NCBI GenBank assembly: GCA_963575745.1
Contig: CAUYUJ010015514.1
Location: forward strand, 197,282-261,281
Length of the DNA: 64,000 nucleotides
Source: Prorocentrum cordatum
Lineage: Eukaryota > Sar > Dinophyceae > Prorocentrales > Prorocentraceae
Direction: 5' to 3'
Below the pieces are notes generated by a model. It was given only the letters and a program-made list of their open reading frames with translations. It made no database searches and had not been told where the DNA came from. The first letter of the stretch is position 1. Every line of letters begins with the position of its first letter. The position numbers and the translations under genes were made by a program. Below are positions 60,000-64,000 of the stretch, in pieces.

Positions 60000-61055
60000 C
60001 CCTCCCCTGGACATGGCAGGGGGGACGGCGAGGCATTGGAGCGTCTAAGATGGCCCAAGATGGCTCCAAAAGGGCCTCAGAGAGCCCAAGATGACCTCCA
60101 CGATTGCTCAAGATGGCTCAATATGGTTTCCAAGATGCTCCAAGCGGCCCCAAGACCGCTACAAGACGGCTCCATTTGGCCACGGAACCTCCCCAAGAGG
60201 CCGCCAAGAGGCCCAAATCCTTCAAGCAACTACGGAACATCGATGAATGTTGTTTTCTCGCCTTCTTGCTTTCGATGGCCTTCCAAGGCCTCAAGATGGC
60301 TCCGAGAGGGCCCCAAGAGAGGCCCAAGAGAGCCCCAAGATGGCCCCAAGAGCGCCCAAGGGCGCTCCAAGAACAGCCCAAGAGGCAATCTTAGGCGCTC
60401 CCGAAGGGTGATCCTAATTGAAGTTCTCCCCTTCTTTGATCGATCTCCTCCAAGATGGCCCCCAAGGCGCCCCTAAGCCTCCCAAGAGCGCCTCAACAAT
60501 GCCCCAAGAGGCGCCTAAGAGGCACCCAAGAGGCACCCAAGAGGCTCCCCCAAAGAGGGCCGAAGAGGCTCCCCGAGGCACCCAAGACGCTCAACGATGC
60601 ACCCAGGGCCGCCAAGAGGCCCCAAGAGGCCTCCACAAGGCTTCTAAGAGACATCCGAGGAGACTCCGAGAAGCATTCAAGAGGCCTCTGGCCCGTCTGC
60701 TCGCTCTCCTCCTCCTCTTCCTCCTCCTCCTTCTCCTCCTCATCCTCCTGCTCCTACTGCTTCTCCTGATCAGCAAAATTAAGCATCCTTCTCCCTCCCC
60801 CCATCATCCATCCTCTTCCTGCTTCGAACGAAGACGGCTGTCCCCCTCTTTGCTCCTAAACTTTCCTGATCGTCTCAACTCATCTGGGCGTCGGTCATGG
60901 ATGGGCAGGTGGGGATTGTTCGATCGCGAGCGCAAGCGAAAGTGCCGCGCGCCGTCCAAAGCTGTAGGTGGGGATACTTTTTTTGATCGCGACCGCGGCG
61001 AGGAACAGGTCGGGCGGCGTCAGGGCACTGCGAAAGAGCAACGGCCTAACTTAGT
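60000..61055 (+). repeat. ~1-kb composite dispersed repeat, copy 3
   Basis: It has the same order as copy 1: CCCCTCCCCTGGACATGG head, CCAAGA-type body (60050-60700), (TCC)n (60705-60770), CCTGATCGTCTCAACTCATC block, and a GTAGGTGGGGATACTTTTTT junction at 60963. The body differs by ~20-25% from copy 1. A 258-codon frame (60418-61194) has no domain. Confidence 0.75.
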
Positions 61056-61107
61056 GCAGAAGATGAAGGGCGAAAGAGGACAAGACCAAGCACGGGAAAC
61101 GGGAAAC

Positions 61108-61345
61108 GGTGTAGGTGGGGATATTTTTTTGGTCGCGGCCGCGAAAGAAGAGGCAGGCGGCGAGCAGGGTGTCCGAGCCAACGGGCAAGCCTAATTAGCT
61201 ACAAGACGCGCCGCTAGCCAGCCGGCCCACTCACAAAGCAGTCGCGTGGCTGTGGGGAAGCTGACGGCGGGGGGGTGTGGGGATATTTTTTCCCAACCAA
61301 CCTGTGTTGTTGGGTCCTCGTTTTGAAGAGACGGTCCCCGCGTTC
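61108..61345 (+). repeat. Junction module repeats and satellite flank
   Basis: A second GTAGGTGGGGATATTTTTTT with GGTCGCGGCCGCGAAAGAAG end (61110-61200), then GTGTGGGGATATTTTTTCCC (61275) joined to the satellite-flanking module (TTGGGTCCTCGTTTTGAAGA). A CT-rich stretch (61345-61400) leads into the satellite. Confidence 0.7.
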
Positions 61346-61404
61346 CTTCCTCCTTCCTCCTTCCTCTTTCCTCCTTCCTCCTCCTCCCCTTCCTCCCCCT
61401 CCCA

Positions 61405-63058
61405 CACCCATTCTGGCACACCCCTCACACGCTTCGTGGCCCCATAGGGAGCTCCACCGAAGGCCCCAGTGGCTGCGCCCGCATGCGGTTCCACCCCCCA
61501 TTCTGGCACACCCCTCACACGTTTCGTGGCCCCATAGGGAGCTCCACCGAAGGCCCCAGTGGCTGCGCCCGCATGCGGTTCCACCCCCCATTCTGGCACA
61601 CCCCTCACACGTTTCGTGGCCCCATAGGGAGCTCCACCGAAGGCCCCAGTGGCTGCGCCCGCATGCGGTTCCACCCCCCATTCTGGCACACCCCTCACAC
61701 GTTTCGTGGCCCCATAGGGAGCTCCACCGAAGGCCCCAGTGGCTGCGCCCGCATGCGGTTCCACCCCCCATTCTGGCACACCCCTCACACGTTTCGTGGC
61801 CCCATAGGGAGCTCCACCGAAGGCCCCAGCATGCGGGCACACCCCTCACACGTTTCGTGGCCCCATAGGGAGCTCCACCGAAGGCCCCAGTGGCTGCGCC
61901 CGCATGCGGTTCCACCCCCCATTCTGGCACACCCCTCACACGTTTCGTGGCCCCATAGGGAGCTCCACCGAAGGCCCCAGTGGCTGCGCCCGCATGCGGC
62001 ACCCCCCATTCTGGCACACCCCTCACACGTTTCGTGGCCCCATAGGGAGCTCCACCGAAGGCCCCAGTGGCTGCGCCCGCATGCGGTTCCACCCCCCATT
62101 TGGCACACCCCTCACACGTTTCGTGGCCCCATAGGGAGCTCCACCGAAGGCCCCAGTGGCTGCGCCCGCATGCGGTTCCACCCCCCATTCTGGCACACCC
62201 CTCACACGTTTCGTGGCCCCATAGGGAGCTCCACCGAAGGCCCCAGTGGCTGCGCCCGCATGCGGTTCCACCCCCCATTCTGGCACACCCCTCACACGTT
62301 TCGTGGCCCCATAGGGAGCTCCACCGAAGGCCCCAGTGGCTGCGCCCGCATGCGGTTCCACCCCCCTGGCACACCCCTCACACGTTTCGTCGTGGCCCCA
62401 GTCGCATGCGGTTCCCCCCCATTCTGGCACACCCCTCACACGTTTCGTGGCCCCATAGGGAGCTCCACCGAAGGCCCCAGTGGCTGCGCCCGCATGCGGT
62501 TCCACCCCCCATTCTGGCACACCCCTCACACGCTTCGTGGCCCCATAGGGAGCTCCACCGAAGGCCCCAGTGGCTGCGCCCGCATGCGGTTCCACCCCCC
62601 ATTCTGGCACACCCCTCACACGTTTCGTGGCCCCATAGGGAGCTCCACCGAAGGCCCCAGTGGCTGCGCCCGCATGCGGTTCCACCCCCCATTCTGGCAC
62701 ACCCCTCACACGCTTCGTGGCCCCATAGGGAGCTCCACCGAAGGCCCCAGTGGCTGCGCCCGCATGCGGTTCCACCCCCCATTCTGGCACACCCCTCACA
62801 CGTTTCGTGGCCCCATAGGGAGCTCCACCGAAGGCCCCAGTGGCTGCGCCCGCATGCGGTTCCACCCCCCATTCTGGCATACCCCTCACACGCTTCGTGG
62901 CCCCATAGGGAGCTCCACCGAAGACCCCAATGGCTGCGCCCGCATGCGGTTCCACCCCCCAATTCTGGCACACCCCTCACACGCTTCGTGGCTCCATAGG
63001 GAGCTCCACCGAGCGCCCCAGCGGCTGCGCTCGCATGCGGTTCCACCCCCCATTCCAC
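61405..63058 (-). repeat. 90-bp satellite, array 2 (homogeneous)
   Basis: About 18 units, reverse complement of array 1. Many units are identical over 90 bp (ATTCTGGCACACCCCTCACA, CGTTTCGTGGCCCCATAGGG, CTCCACCGAAGGCCCCAGTG). Four units carry internal deletions (near 61830, 61998, 62100, 62365-62415). From ~62440 units alternate CGTTTCG and CGCTTCG, indicating a 180-bp higher-order repeat. Open frames of up to 534 codons result from the period of 30 codons. Confidence 0.97.
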
Positions 63059-63059
63059 T

Positions 63060-64000
63060 ATTGCGGTTGGGTCTTTCGTCAGGCTAATTTTTTTTACAGC
63101 CGCGGGCGGAAGCGCCAGCGGCGGCGAGTAACGGTCGGGCTGCGGCCGAAACTAATTGGCCGGACGCGCGAGCGGGCCGCGGCCGGCGCCGGGCGGCGGG
63201 TGCAAGGGTGCTGCAGCCCAAGGAGTCTGACGGCGGGACCAGCACCCAGGGAGCAGAAATTACGCTGCCAAAGTGGCGCGATGCAATGCCCCCACCGTGC
63301 CAGAGGCCATAGTAAGCAGTACGCCCTGAGACACTATCTGAACAGGAGGGAGTCTCCAACCTCGGCGGGCATGGCGTGCAAGGGGTCCCAGGGTGCCTGC
63401 CATGCACAAGCATCGACCGAGAGACGCGCAAGCTGTCGCCAGACGGCATCCCGCACGGAGGGGTTGGACTCTGACAGCGCCAGCGAACCGTCGCAGCTTC
63501 AGAGTACGCACCCACGCAGGCCAAAGGCGCGAAATTCGTGGTGTCAGAAACCGAACAAAGCACGTCAGGCCCAGGAGACAACCGCGAATGGATGCGAACG
63601 CAAGCGGCCATCAAGTAACATGATGCGACGCTATGCGGAAGGTACAACTGTCCCAATCATCTACCAGGCACAAGTCGCAAGCGACGCCAACCGAGATAAG
63701 AACAGGGACGCGTACCAGGGAGCATCTAACGTGACCAGCATAAACAGAGCCGCCTATCCTTGGCACCCTGGCGTACCAGAGTGAAGTAGTCGATGGCGCT
63801 CTGGGGAGCTGTGCTGCCGCTTACCAGCTGCAGCCCAAGCAACAGCCAGTGGTCACGAAGAAGCCCGGGGAGTTGACCGCTCATCCGGGTGGAGCGGGAG
63901 AGCGACGATGGGATGATGCCAGTCCGGGCAACCGTAACTGGCGGCCAGCAAAGGAAGCAGGCGCACGCACTAGGCACAGATGTGGGCTCAGTCTTCTGAC
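63060..64000. other. Unique right end, no confident gene
   Basis: 63085-63160 resembles the GC-rich end of the junction module (GGCTAATTTTTTTTACAGCC). A frame on each strand (62930-63784 +, 63084-63656 -) is open, but neither shows a recognisable domain, and the plus frame starts inside satellite. 63660-64000 has nothing recognisable. Confidence 0.4.

Noticed and set aside
61214-63087. Open frames up to 534 codons on both strands across the satellite (30-residue repeat proteins)
   Set aside because: The 90-bp period keeps several frames open at once on both strands; truncated units shift frames freely.

Overview
The window is nuclear DNA of a dinoflagellate, most likely a free-living or photosynthetic core species; the genus cannot be read from it. 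The main evidence is a near-exact copy of the dinoflagellate trans-spliced leader (DinoSL) at 293-314 (21 of 22 bases), followed by a second truncated copy at 315-332. Two more degenerate leader copies lie just upstream of minus-strand genes at 22774-22794 and 24715-24735. A GC-AG intron, a dinoflagellate-type LINE and very heavy simple-repeat content fit this. Genes are sparse: most of the 64 kb is tandem repeat, (GGA/TCC)n tract, or copies of dispersed non-coding modules. Most long open frames are by-products of repeats whose period is a multiple of three.

Layout. 293-6267: a decayed LINE-like retrotransposon led by the spliced-leader relic, with ORF1-like zinc finger and coiled coil, AP-endonuclease (EEP) domain, reverse transcriptase, zinc knuckle, RNase H and C-terminal zinc finger, broken by frameshifts and an internal A30 tract. 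6.3-20.4 kb: microsatellites, small foldback elements (7177-7301, 7682-7890, 8688-8880, 10492-10599), a 90-bp satellite (11.4-12.6 kb), two composite repeats (13.1-14.65 kb), a GGTGCC hexamer array and a CTCACTA heptamer array.

20.4-37.05 kb is the most gene-like part. Nearly all credible coding sequences here are on the minus strand: a Tnp2/CACTA-like transposase candidate, a 468-aa basic/proline-rich protein, a two-exon coiled-coil protein, a Gly-Tyr-Asp-repeat protein, and a run of five unrecognised ORFs (32.2-36.4 kb). The block is bounded by inverted copies of the same junction, a (GGTGCC)n array abutting CCTGAAGGCCCT and then GTTA-rich DNA. A perfect-palindrome array (28423-28716) sits almost exactly at its midpoint. 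I propose it as one ~16.4-kb mobile element; this is inference.

37.2-40.9 kb: a ~110-bp satellite that reverses orientation near 39.9 kb. 41.7-44.5 kb: a possible Pro/Ala-rich exon and a decayed Tyr-Glu-Gly-His repeat gene. 45-57 kb: second copies of modules seen at 7-14 kb, a 580-bp compound microsatellite, a 350-bp hairpin, and a ~1-kb composite repeat present in inverted copies. 58008-59150: a recognisable sulfotransferase on the minus strand, whose 5' end is a dispersed-repeat core. 59-64 kb: further dispersed-module copies and a second, nearly homogeneous array of the 90-bp satellite in the opposite orientation.

The genes do not form a pathway. The window reads as a mobile-element landscape with one likely host enzyme gene (the sulfotransferase).
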